From: CAYSQW01 sp964433135
GTDB lineage: Bacteria; Acidobacteriota; Aminicenantia; Aminicenantales; Aminicenantaceae
Assembly: GCA_964433135.1 (NCBI GenBank)
Contig: CAYSQW010000071.1
Coordinates: 1 to 14,217, forward strand
Direction: 5' to 3'
DNA: 14,217 nucleotides
A model generated the notes under the pieces. That model saw only the letters and a list, made by a program, of their open reading frames with translations, did not search any database and was not told the origin of the DNA. The translations under genes and the position numbers were made by a program. This document shows, piece by piece, positions 7,271 to 14,013 of the stretch. Positions within the stretch are counted from its first letter, which is position 1. Each line of letters starts with the position of its first letter.

Positions 7271-9037
7271 ATGAGGAAAACAATCATTCTGTTCTTAGTC
7301 GTGGCATTCGCTTTCTCGAGCACAGGCATGCTCATCGCGCAAGAAAATCCTGAAGATGCCAAATTCCAAAAAGCGACGGAAAAATATTTCGATGCTCTTT
7401 GGAAGTTTTTTCCGACACAGGCCACGCTTATGGGATTCCATAATTACGACGACGCCTTGGAAGACCTTAGCAGTAAAAACATTGAAAAACGACACGAGGC
7501 GCTGATTGAACTGAACCAGGAGTTCATCGCTAAGATCGACAGTCAGAAGCTGAGCCCGGAAATGCAGATCGACCACAGGATCATGGTTGACGGCATCGAC
7601 CTCGAGCTCATTAAACATGAGAACCTTCTGCCCTGGGAATATAATCCGATTTTTTATAACACGGTTATTTTCAACAGCCTGCACAGTCTTACATCCGTTG
7701 AATTCGGCACTCCGGATGCCCGTGCCAAAGCCGCAACCGATCGACTGAAAGCGCTGCCGAAGTTCATCAAACAGGCAAAAGATAACCTGAAAACGCCCCC
7801 CGAGATTTTCACGCAAACCGCCGTCAATCAGTTCCCCGCCATCCTTGAATACTATAAAAACGAACTTCCTGCTTGGATCGACCAAGCACCCGCTTCCGCT
7901 AAATCCAAACTCCAGGAATATCTTGCCAAAGCCACCCCCGAATTAGACGGATATGCAAACTTCCTGAACAACGAGCTTCTTCCCCGTTCGACCGGAAATT
8001 TCCGGCTGGGAGAAGCGCACCGCCGCCTGATCCGGGGAACTTTTCAGAACAGAATCACCCTGGAAGAGCTGGTCGCCCGGGCCAGAGCCGATTCCAACAA
8101 CATCATCCGGGAAATGTTTCTTGTCTGCATTCCCTTCTACCGCATCATGTATCCCAACATCAACCTCGAAGCTCTCACCACTCAGAGAGGCGAACAGGAA
8201 GTGCGCAATATCGTCATCAAAGGCGTGTTCGACAAGATCAAAAACGATCACGTCGAAGCCGATGGTTTCATGACTAAACTGCAAACGTGCAAAGACGAGC
8301 TGCAGAGCTTTTTTGAGGCATCTCAGCTGATCAACCTTCCCGATGCTGATTTTTCCATCGAAGAGATGCCCAATGAAAGTCGGGGAATGGAATGGATCCG
8401 TTTGGTCTCACCCGGAATCTATGAGACCGGAAACGCGTACAAGGCCCAGATAGATCCCTGGTGGAACGACCTGGAAGGTGACGCGCTCAATGCTTTTCTT
8501 GAAGAATACAACAACTTTTTCATCTACTTCGCGGTGATGCGCAACATCTACCCCGGCACTTTTATTCCTTCCGCCACGGCGAACCAGAACGCTTCTCTGG
8601 TTAAAAAGGTATACCCCAATCATCCTCTGCTTAAAGCCTGGCCCATATTCGTGGAAGAAATGATGATCAACGCCGGGTTCGGCAACTATGACTTACGACA
8701 GCGGCTCAACCAGTTGAAACTCCGCCTTAAAACCATCATGGATTTCAACCTCAATTTCAATATCCATGAAGGGGGAATGACCAAGGAGCAGGCGATCGCC
8801 TATATGACGAGAACCGGTTTCCAGACCCAAGCCGAAGCCGAGAAAACCTGGAACACCATCATCCTCAACCCCGCTCAGTCCGCCTATGCATATGTCGGAT
8901 TGCAAACCCTTCTTGATGTACAGAAAGAATACAAACAGAAGAAAGGCGACGCCTACAGCGACAAGCAGTTCCTTCAGGACGTGCTCAGTTACGGTCCTCT
9001 CCCGCTTCGTGAATTAAAAAATCAGGTTATTCAATAA
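7271..9037 (+). CDS. Secreted DUF885-family protein, apparent pseudoenzyme
   Basis: The 588-residue protein begins with a clear signal peptide (MRKTIILFLVVAFAFSS, likely cut near residue 24) and a strong GAGGAGG site five bases before the ATG. The overall pattern is DUF885 (PF05960), a metallopeptidase-like family of mostly secreted helical proteins: EMQIDHRI (97-104), NIHEGGMTKEQAIAYM (497-512) and GPLPLRELKNQV near the end match it well. The family's metal site is normally HExxPGHH plus a Glu in an EGWA-type motif. Here the first motif reads RNIYPGTF (424-431), so both the HE pair and the HH pair are gone. The second reads FVEEMMINAG (460-469), keeping E462 but not GWA. The Y-P-G core shows the alignment is sound. 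It is therefore probably not a canonical zinc peptidase; a binding, structural or altered catalytic role is inferred. It has its own promoter and a downstream hairpin. Confidence 0.82.
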   Translation: MRKTIILFLVVAFAFSSTGMLIAQENPEDAKFQKATEKYFDALWKFFPTQATLMGFHNYDDALEDLSSKNIEKRHEALIELNQEFIAKIDSQKLSPEMQIDHRIMVDGIDLELIKHENLLPWEYNPIFYNTVIFNSLHSLTSVEFGTPDARAKAATDRLKALPKFIKQAKDNLKTPPEIFTQTAVNQFPAILEYYKNELPAWIDQAPASAKSKLQEYLAKATPELDGYANFLNNELLPRSTGNFRLGEAHRRLIRGTFQNRITLEELVARARADSNNIIREMFLVCIPFYRIMYPNINLEALTTQRGEQEVRNIVIKGVFDKIKNDHVEADGFMTKLQTCKDELQSFFEASQLINLPDADFSIEEMPNESRGMEWIRLVSPGIYETGNAYKAQIDPWWNDLEGDALNAFLEEYNNFFIYFAVMRNIYPGTFIPSATANQNASLVKKVYPNHPLLKAWPIFVEEMMINAGFGNYDLRQRLNQLKLRLKTIMDFNLNFNIHEGGMTKEQAIAYMTRTGFQTQAEAEKTWNTIILNPAQSAYAYVGLQTLLDVQKEYKQKKGDAYSDKQFLQDVLSYGPLPLRELKNQVIQ

Positions 9038-9052
9038 TTCAACGGACCACCA

Positions 9053-9090
9053 CACCAGCCCTGCTTTAAGCAATTAAGGCAGGGCTGGTG
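9053..9090 (+). terminator. Strong 17-bp hairpin with GCAA tetraloop after the DUF885 gene
   Basis: Arms 9053-9069 and 9074-9090 pair over 17 positions with one T-G wobble and enclose GCAA, a GNRA-type tetraloop. It begins 15 bases after the DUF885 stop codon. No T-run follows, so it is not a classical intrinsic terminator; it may stop transcription without a U-tract, protect the 3' end of the message, or be part of the leader of the next gene. Confidence 0.6.
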
Positions 9091-9127
9091 ATAAACGCTT
9101 CATCTTTATCGTTTCATATTCCCTGTC

Positions 9128-9143
9128 GAGCGGTTCACCGCTC
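9128..9143 (+). promoter_or_regulatory. Small hairpin just before the TatD ribosome site
   Basis: GAGCGG (9128-9133) and CCGCTC (9138-9143) form a perfect 6-bp stem around the loop TTCA. It ends five bases before the GGTGA ribosome site of the TatD gene, so in RNA it would sit against the initiation region. Whether it regulates translation is unknown. Confidence 0.35.
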
Positions 9144-9159
9144 AAATGGTGATTTCATC

Positions 9160-9972
9160 ATGCCGCAAGCAACATCGCAACCCATATTCGTGGATTCCCA
9201 TGCTCATTTGGGCATGCCGGATTTCGATCAGGACCGCCACCAGATAGTCCTCAGAGCCCTCCGGGCGGGAATTGCCGCGATCCTTTGCCCTATAGAAATA
9301 TCAGACATCCAAAATACCGACCAGACCCTTGAGTTGATAACCGAAAATCCGAACATCATCGCAGCTGCGGGAATCCATCCTCATCAGGCAAAGCTTTTCG
9401 AGGAAATCCATGCCGCAAGGATATCCGATCTATCCAAAGAGGGGTCCATTCACGCCGTGGGAGAAATCGGACTCGATTTCCACTACAATTATTCCTCACG
9501 CGATGAACAGATAAACGCCCTTAGAAAACAGCTTGTCCATGCTCAAAACCTCGACCTTCCGGTTATTCTACACAGCCGCTTGGCCGCGGAAGAAATCCTT
9601 TATTCCGTGCGCAGCGAGCATTACACGCGGGGAGGCGTGCTGCACTGTTTCACCGAAGATTACGACTTCGCGAAGAAAATGCTCGATCAGAATTTCTATA
9701 TTTCTTTTTCCGGGATCCTGACGTTTCCCAGCGCCCATTCTCTTCGCGAAACCGCTCGGAAGCTTCCTTTGGACAGACTTATGATCGAAACCGATTCTCC
9801 CTTTCTCACCCCGGTTCCTTATCGAGGAAAAATCCGCCGCAACGAACCGTTTTATGTTCAGCAGATCGCGGTCACTCTTGCGGACCTGCTCAAATCCCCT
9901 CTCGATGAAATCGCCCGCCGCACGACACGCAACTTTGAATCTCTTTTTATGTTTGAAATAAAGAAACCTTGA
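9160..9972 (+). CDS. tatD: TatD-family metal-dependent hydrolase
   Basis: The 270-residue protein shows the TatD pattern of a metal-dependent TIM-barrel hydrolase: VDSHAHL (H14, H16), GIHPH (71-75), GEIGLDF (E102), LPVILHSR (H138), GVLHCF (H162) and ETDSPFLTP (D212). Family members act as 3'-5' exonucleases or D-aminoacyl-tRNA deacylases in the cytoplasm. The length is normal (about 260). I chose ATG 9160 because of GGTGA seven bases upstream and because the family starts a few residues before the HxH motif; a GTG at 9088 would add 24 residues and would lie inside the 9053-9090 hairpin. It lies 51 bases before the polyprenyl synthase gene and may share its transcript. Confidence 0.92.
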   Translation: MPQATSQPIFVDSHAHLGMPDFDQDRHQIVLRALRAGIAAILCPIEISDIQNTDQTLELITENPNIIAAAGIHPHQAKLFEEIHAARISDLSKEGSIHAVGEIGLDFHYNYSSRDEQINALRKQLVHAQNLDLPVILHSRLAAEEILYSVRSEHYTRGGVLHCFTEDYDFAKKMLDQNFYISFSGILTFPSAHSLRETARKLPLDRLMIETDSPFLTPVPYRGKIRRNEPFYVQQIAVTLADLLKSPLDEIARRTTRNFESLFMFEIKKP

Positions 9973-9998
9973 TGGTAAACTACATGCCGCATTATAGT
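9969..9998 (+). promoter_or_regulatory. Possible promoter for the polyprenyl synthase gene
   Basis: TTGATG (9969-9974) and TATAGT (9993-9998) are 18 bases apart; the -35 overlaps the TatD stop codon. The start would fall near 10005, within a GGAGGGAG purine run, about 20 bases before ATG 10024. Confidence 0.4.
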
Positions 9999-10023
9999 GG
10001 AGGGAGACACTCGAAACCATAAC

Positions 10024-11028
10024 ATGAAATCTCTTGCCGCCACCGCCAAGGATTTATCTCTGACGTCCATCTACAACGACATCCGAAAAGACCTGGAAGA
10101 CGTGGAATCGGAGATAAAGACATTCATCCGTTCCCCCAATTCTCTGATATCCGAGATCGGCGCTTATATGACGCGCAGCTCGGGCAAACGCATGCGACCC
10201 GCGCTTCTGATCCTTTGCTCCAAACTGCTCGGCTATCGGGGAAACAAATATATCCTGATGTCGACGCTGGTCGAGACCATCCATTCCGCCAGCCTCATTC
10301 ATGACGACATCATCGACAACTCCAAGCTTCGGCGAGGCCAGGAGACGGTTCATCACCGATGGGGCCCAAATGTTACGGTTCTATTGGGCGATTTTCTTTA
10401 TATTAAAACCATCGCCCGCTCGATGGAGAGTCATTACAGGGATATTTCTCACCTCATCATCGACTGTACATCCCAGATGATCGAAGGAGAACTCACGGAG
10501 TTTTCCAAGAGCGGCGATTTAGCCCTGACCGAAGCCGAGTATTTCAATATCCTGAAAAAAAAGACCGCATCACTGTTTGCGATATCATGCCGAATCGGAG
10601 GGATTCTGGCGGAAACGTCTCCTCAAAATCTAAACGCCCTAACGGAATTCGGAACAAATTTGGGGATGTCCTTTCAGATCATAGACGACCTCCTGGATTA
10701 TACCGGGAATGAAAAGAAACTTGGAAAACCCGTCCTTTCCGACTTGAACGAGGGCCGAATCACCCTCCCGCTGATCAGCACCTACAATAACCTCGAGCGC
10801 CCGCTTCGACACAAGTTGAAAGATCTCATCCATCATGAGCCGCTGGAAAAAGGTCACCAGGAGGAGATCCTCGACCTCGTCAGGTCCAACGGAGCTCTGG
10901 ATTACACGATAAAAAAAGCCGAGGAGTACTCCCTTCGCTCCAAAGAGATTCTGCAGCGTTTTCCGCCTTCAGACTACAGAAAAAGCCTGGAACATATACT
11001 GGACTTCATCCTCACCAGGAGCAAATGA
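10024..11028 (+). CDS. Long-chain polyprenyl diphosphate synthase
   Basis: The 334-residue trans-prenyltransferase has GKRMRPAL (54-61), the first aspartate-rich motif DDIID (94-98) and the second DDLLD (221-225), followed by GKPVLSDLNEGRITLPL. The residue five before the first Asp is Ala (A89); a small residue there goes with long products, so it likely makes a heptaprenyl- to nonaprenyl-length chain for a menaquinone or ubiquinone tail rather than geranylgeranyl diphosphate. The enzyme adds isopentenyl diphosphate to an allylic primer in the cytoplasm. ATG 10024 suits the family start, although the GGAGGGAG run lies 17 bases upstream, farther than usual; a GTG at 9997 would add nine residues but has no ribosome site. 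No other isoprenoid or quinone genes are visible here. Confidence 0.9.
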   Translation: MKSLAATAKDLSLTSIYNDIRKDLEDVESEIKTFIRSPNSLISEIGAYMTRSSGKRMRPALLILCSKLLGYRGNKYILMSTLVETIHSASLIHDDIIDNSKLRRGQETVHHRWGPNVTVLLGDFLYIKTIARSMESHYRDISHLIIDCTSQMIEGELTEFSKSGDLALTEAEYFNILKKKTASLFAISCRIGGILAETSPQNLNALTEFGTNLGMSFQIIDDLLDYTGNEKKLGKPVLSDLNEGRITLPLISTYNNLERPLRHKLKDLIHHEPLEKGHQEEILDLVRSNGALDYTIKKAEEYSLRSKEILQRFPPSDYRKSLEHILDFILTRSK

Positions 11029-11107
11029 GTCTCATCTGAAATCATCGATGGGAAGGACATTCCATCCGGGCATGATAAAAACATATATGCAATAGAAAGG
11101 TTTTGCA

Positions 11108-11641
11108 GTGATTGAAATCGAAGTTAAAATCAAGCTCTCCGATCCCACCCTTCTTCGTGAAAAGCTTCAACGCATGGGAGTCGAACTGATTCATCCGCGT
11201 CATTTTGAAAACAATATTCTTTATGATTTCAGGGATCAATCTCTTTTCCGAAAAAATCAGGCACTACGGCTCCGAACGGTCAATCGAAAAGCGAAACTGA
11301 CTTTTAAAGGTCCCCTTAGGAAATCAAGAAAATTCAAGATCCGAGAAGAATTCGAAACGAGCGTTCAGGATGAGAGATCCATGAGGAACATCATGAAGGC
11401 TCTCGGTCTCATCCCGGTTTTTACTTACGAAAAACATCGTACAGTCTACCGCAAGAAAAAATTGAAGATATGTCTGGACGAGACAAAAGCAGGTGATTTC
11501 ATCGAACTCGAAGGAGAACGGAATGAAATTGTCCGTTTCTCGGAAGCATTGGGTTTTCAAAAAAGCGACTTCATCATACAGGATTACATCCAACTTCTCA
11601 AAGCGAAGACGGAAGACAATAAAAAGGATGTGAAGATTTAA
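11108..11641 (+). CDS. CYTH-domain protein (class IV adenylate cyclase / triphosphatase family)
   Basis: The 177-residue protein is a single CYTH domain forming a triphosphate tunnel. It opens with the diagnostic ExExK motif (E3, E5, K7 in MIEIEVKIK), then ALRLR (52-56), KLTFKGP (63-69), REEFET (79-84) and IELEGE (132-137). Family members hydrolyse tripolyphosphate or thiamine triphosphate, or act as CyaB-type adenylate cyclases; the sequence does not decide which. The start is GTG 11108, with AAAGG about seven bases upstream and ExExK immediately at the N-terminus, so no longer start is needed. It lies 79 bases after the polyprenyl synthase, and its stop codon overlaps that of the convergent omega gene by four bases. 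Confidence 0.85.
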   Translation: MIEIEVKIKLSDPTLLREKLQRMGVELIHPRHFENNILYDFRDQSLFRKNQALRLRTVNRKAKLTFKGPLRKSRKFKIREEFETSVQDERSMRNIMKALGLIPVFTYEKHRTVYRKKKLKICLDETKAGDFIELEGERNEIVRFSEALGFQKSDFIIQDYIQLLKAKTEDNKKDVKI

Positions 11642-11991
11642 TCTTTTGAAGGAGGCTTGGTTTTAGTCGCTTTCGGCGGATTTTCTTCAGTGGGATTCGG
11701 ATCCGCTTCGACGTTCTTTTTCTCAACTTTTTCTTCTTTAGCCGTCATATCGAGAGCCCCTAATTCCTCGCCGATAAAAATTTCATCCTCGACCGGCGGA
11801 GTATCTTCCGAGGTGACGGGTACGATCTCGAAATCGATAACGCCCCTGAGAACCTCTTCCTGCGCCACGCGGATCAAATTTTTCGATTTGGATTTAATCT
11901 TGGGCTTGGAGCCTTGCAGAAGCTGTTTGGCTCTCTTGGAAGCTAAAATGATAAACCTGAATTTGCTTTCTAATTCGCCGTAAGTATTCAA
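11638..11991 (-). CDS. rpoZ: RNA polymerase omega subunit with extended C-terminal tail
   Basis: Residues 8-56 match omega: SKFRFIILASKRAKQLLQG (9-27) is the conserved helix, followed by a basic segment (KPKIKSKSKN) and RVAQEEVLRGVIDFEI. Omega binds the beta-prime subunit and helps RNA polymerase assembly. The protein has 117 residues, while omega is commonly 70-90. The extra part is an acidic stretch (61-80) followed by a lysine/glutamate/proline-rich tail (85-117) that looks disordered. Translation must start at TTG 11991: no ATG or GTG lies in frame nearby, an in-frame TAG lies three codons upstream, and AGGAG sits 10 bases before the TTG. It is divergent from the MinD-like gene and overlaps the CYTH gene tail to tail. 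Confidence 0.85.
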   Translation of the reverse strand: MNTYGELESKFRFIILASKRAKQLLQGSKPKIKSKSKNLIRVAQEEVLRGVIDFEIVPVTSEDTPPVEDEIFIGEELGALDMTAKEEKVEKKNVEADPNPTEENPPKATKTKPPSKD

Positions 11992-12028
11992 ACGAACCTA
12001 TCTCCTGATTGAAACCGATTGGACCTTT

Positions 12029-12057
12029 AGACTATCAGAAAGCCCGGAGAATTTCAA
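12029..12057 (-). promoter_or_regulatory. Promoter for the omega gene
   Basis: On the minus strand TTGAAA (12057-12052) and TAGTCT (12034-12029) are 17 bases apart, and TGA before the -10 makes it an extended type. An 8-bp palindrome, AACCGGTT at 12056-12063, overlaps the edge of the -35; whether any regulator binds it is unknown. Confidence 0.5.
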
Positions 12058-12076
12058 CCGGTTTGATAATGCCTCC

Positions 12077-12105
12077 TTTCCTTACTCTCGGTCCTGTGCT
12101 AGAAT
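12077..12105 (+). promoter_or_regulatory. Promoter with extended -10 for the MinD-like gene
   Basis: TAGAAT (12100-12105) is preceded by TGC, an extended -10. A weak TTTCCT (12077-12082) lies 17 bases upstream. The expected start falls inside a run of nine T (12107-12115), followed at once by the GAGGGA ribosome site (12116-12121). Confidence 0.5.
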
Positions 12106-12129
12106 ATTTTTTTTTGAGGGATATTCTTT

Positions 12130-13104
12130 TTGACGGAACGAAGGCATACACTCATAGAGGGGAAGGTCCCCGGATTGTCTCTGCATGACGACGGACGGAA
12201 AAGCATCTGGGCGGTCGGCGGCGGCAAAGGAGGCACGGGAAAGAGTTTTTTTTCCGCCAGCCTCGCCATCCAACTCGTCAGGAAAGAAAATGAAGTGATC
12301 CTGATCGACGCCGATCTGGGAGGACCCAATCTGCATACCTTCCTGGGCGTCCGAGAGTCTCAGAGAGATCTGGGACACTTCATCACAAACAAAGTCACGG
12401 ATCTCAAGGACACGCTTTCCTATACATCTTTCGATGGGCTCAAGCTCGTTCGGGGCACCGATAACGTGCTGTTCATGTCCAACCTGAATTATTATAAAAA
12501 GCTCAAGCTCATGCGGCATATCAAGGCGTTCGAATCCAAGCGGGTCATCATCGATATCGGAACCGGATCCTCTTACAATAACGTGGATATCTTCCTGCTT
12601 TCCAATCCCGGCATCCTCATCGTCAACCCGGAGCCAACATCCATTGAAAACGCCTACTATTTCATCAAATCCTGCATCATCCGGCTGCTTAAGCTGTACA
12701 TCGATCACTATAAGATCCAGGACTTGATCAAACGCATCGCCGTCCAGATCCAGGACACCTCCCGCTCCATCTACAGTTTTCTGAGCGAGATTATTTCCCA
12801 AGACAAATTTTACGCCGATCTTTTATACCAGGCCCTGCAGCAGTTCCAACCCTGCCTGGTTATTAATAAGGCGCGCGATGAGAAAGACTTTCTGCTGGGA
12901 AAATCCATCGTCAACGTCGTGCAAAAATACCTGGTTATCAACCTGAATTTTCTCGGAGTCATCCCCTTCGATGAGAAGGTCCACCTCAGCCTTAAAAACT
13001 TTACACCCTATATGCGCCAATTCCCTCAGGGAGAAGCGGCATCGGCCATTCGTTACATCACCGATAAACTCGTGGAGAAATCAAATATCGGAGAACCGGA
13101 GTAA
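12130..13104 (+). CDS. MinD/ParA-like P-loop ATPase
   Basis: The 324-residue protein has the deviant Walker A motif GGKGGTGKS (31-39, signature lysine K33), Walker A' LIDADLGGPN (59-68) and Walker B-like VIIDIGTGSS (139-148), then NPEPTSIENAYYFIK (166-180). These mark the MinD/FlhG/Mrp branch of dimerising, position-setting ATPases. Between 181 and about 240 there is a helix-rich stretch of some 60 residues that classical MinD lacks before the LVINKARDEKD strand (244-254). No C-terminal amphipathic membrane helix is obvious. Start: TTG 12130 with GAGGGA eight bases upstream; the P-loop then sits after a 30-residue N-terminal extension, as in FlhG-like proteins. Twelve bases after its stop begins a small J-like protein, almost certainly co-transcribed. 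No flagellar or cell-division genes lie nearby, so its cargo is unknown. Confidence 0.85.
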   Translation: MTERRHTLIEGKVPGLSLHDDGRKSIWAVGGGKGGTGKSFFSASLAIQLVRKENEVILIDADLGGPNLHTFLGVRESQRDLGHFITNKVTDLKDTLSYTSFDGLKLVRGTDNVLFMSNLNYYKKLKLMRHIKAFESKRVIIDIGTGSSYNNVDIFLLSNPGILIVNPEPTSIENAYYFIKSCIIRLLKLYIDHYKIQDLIKRIAVQIQDTSRSIYSFLSEIISQDKFYADLLYQALQQFQPCLVINKARDEKDFLLGKSIVNVVQKYLVINLNFLGVIPFDEKVHLSLKNFTPYMRQFPQGEAASAIRYITDKLVEKSNIGEPE

Positions 13105-13116
13105 CGGCAAGCAGCC

Positions 13117-13488
13117 ATGAAATTAAAAAAGATCGCGGAAATGAATCATTACGACATTCTGAATGTTTCCAGCCGGGCGTCCCAACAGGAAATCGAACGC
13201 GCTTACAGCCTTGAGAAAGCCACGTACAATTACGGCTCTCTTGCGCATTACAGCCTTCTCTCCGAAGAAGAGGTCCGCCTCTCCCGTGAAAAGATCGAGG
13301 AAGCGTACCGGGTATTGAGCAACCCGAAAAGGAGAAAGCAGTACGATGCCTTCCTTTTCCCTGAAAAATCATCGCAGGCCGAGACAACCTACTTCCGTCA
13401 AACCACGCAGAAACTTCTCATTGAAGACGCCGGTAACGATAAGGCCTGGTGGAAAAAAGTCAAAACGCTTTTTTCCCGCCGGGACTAG
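13117..13488 (+). CDS. J-like domain protein lacking HPD, partner of MinD-like ATPase
   Basis: The 123-residue protein has the outline of a DnaJ J domain: HYDILNVSSRASQQEIERAY (11-30) matches helices I-II, and REKIEEAYRVLSNPKRRKQYD (57-77) matches helix III with its NP-x-x-R-x-x-YD ending. The HPD tripeptide that stimulates Hsp70 ATPase is missing: by alignment N38-Y39-G40 takes its place, and the II-III loop is longer than usual. It should therefore not be an ordinary Hsp70 co-chaperone. The C-terminus ends KAWWKKVKTLFSRRD, a basic, aromatic segment that could form an amphipathic membrane-binding helix, as MinD proteins have at their own C-termini (inference). A start at ATG 13141 (MNHYDIL) is possible; ATG 13117 has GGAG 15 bases upstream. 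It is the second gene of the ATPase operon and ends 20 bases before a convergent gene. Confidence 0.75.
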   Translation: MKLKKIAEMNHYDILNVSSRASQQEIERAYSLEKATYNYGSLAHYSLLSEEEVRLSREKIEEAYRVLSNPKRRKQYDAFLFPEKSSQAETTYFRQTTQKLLIEDAGNDKAWWKKVKTLFSRRD

Positions 13489-13508
13489 ATCCACCTCTTC
13501 GGGCGCCG

Positions 13509-13880
13509 TCAATAATCCATCACGATATCATCCCGGGTCCGGAAAACACCGTCCGGCCCGGCCGATGTCAGGCGAAAGCGATCTTCGGTTATCATTTCGT
13601 AGCGAATGATCTTGCCCCAGCCGTCGACCTGGGCGGCCGCCATGGGCTGCATCCTTCTCAGATCCTGCAGCGTTTCCGGGTTTTTTCCCACTTGAGCGAT
13701 ATAGATATTCACGGCACGCTGCAGAGCCGCCATATTGGTTTTGGTCAAATCAGTTTTCACGGAAAGGAAGGCGTCGACCTGTCCTTCAATCCCCTCAACC
13801 TGTTTGGATTTGATCGTCATGATGAAATAGGCCCCCACGGCGATCAGAACCAGAACCGCCAGAAATCCCTTGATGCGCAT
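13509..13880 (-). CDS. GspG-like membrane-anchored protein without prepilin site
   Basis: The 123-residue protein has one N-terminal hydrophobic segment (6-22) followed by an alpha-helical and beta-rich soluble part. It ends in LTSAGPDGVFRTRDDIVMDY, the calcium-binding C-terminal signature of the major type II secretion pseudopilin GspG, and DGWGKIIRYE (86-95) corresponds to the GspG DPWGxxYxY segment. The expected prepilin site, G followed by F-T-L-x-E, is not present: K-G-F-L-A-V-L-V has the GF but no Glu at +5. It may thus stay as a signal-anchored protein instead of being processed and assembled. The start has AGAGGG just upstream. No other type II secretion genes are in the window. It is convergent with the J-like gene and downstream of the M28 peptidase terminator. 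Confidence 0.7.
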   Translation of the reverse strand: MRIKGFLAVLVLIAVGAYFIMTIKSKQVEGIEGQVDAFLSVKTDLTKTNMAALQRAVNIYIAQVGKNPETLQDLRRMQPMAAAQVDGWGKIIRYEMITEDRFRLTSAGPDGVFRTRDDIVMDY

Positions 13881-13904
13881 TTTCCCTCTCTTTTAAGCGG
13901 TTTT

Positions 13905-13934
13905 ATCTTAACGGAAAAGTCACCGGGTATTCAA
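13905..13934 (-). promoter_or_regulatory. Promoter for the GspG-like gene
   Basis: On the minus strand TTGAAT (13934-13929) and TAAGAT (13910-13905) are 18 bases apart (17 to TTAAGA). The element lies between the peptidase terminator and the start at 13880, so the gene has its own transcription unit. Confidence 0.5.
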
Positions 13935-13949
13935 GTCGATCCGCCGAAC

Positions 13950-13982
13950 AAAAAAAAGGCCGGCTTATCAAAAAAGCCGGCC
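13950..13982 (-). terminator. Intrinsic terminator of the M28 peptidase gene
   Basis: Read on the minus strand, a perfect 9-bp GC-rich stem (GGCCGGCTT with AAGCCGGCC, 13982-13974 and 13966-13958) encloses a 7-base loop and is followed by eight T. It lies 31 bases after the peptidase stop codon. Confidence 0.93.
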
Positions 13983-14013
13983 CTGAAGATTCCAATAAAT
14001 ATCCGCGGATAGA

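Noticed and set aside
7295..7885. Minus-strand frame of 196 codons opposite the DUF885 gene
   Set aside because: It covers the signal-peptide and N-terminal part of a well-supported gene, and its translation shows no family pattern.
12082..12801. Minus-strand open frame of 239 codons opposite the MinD-like gene
   Set aside because: It lies wholly over a gene with clear P-loop motifs and its translation has no recognisable domain; it is antisense shadow coding.
13117..13488. Functional DnaJ co-chaperone
   Set aside because: HPD is absent, there is no G/F region, zinc domain or C-terminal substrate domain, and no dnaK or grpE is nearby.
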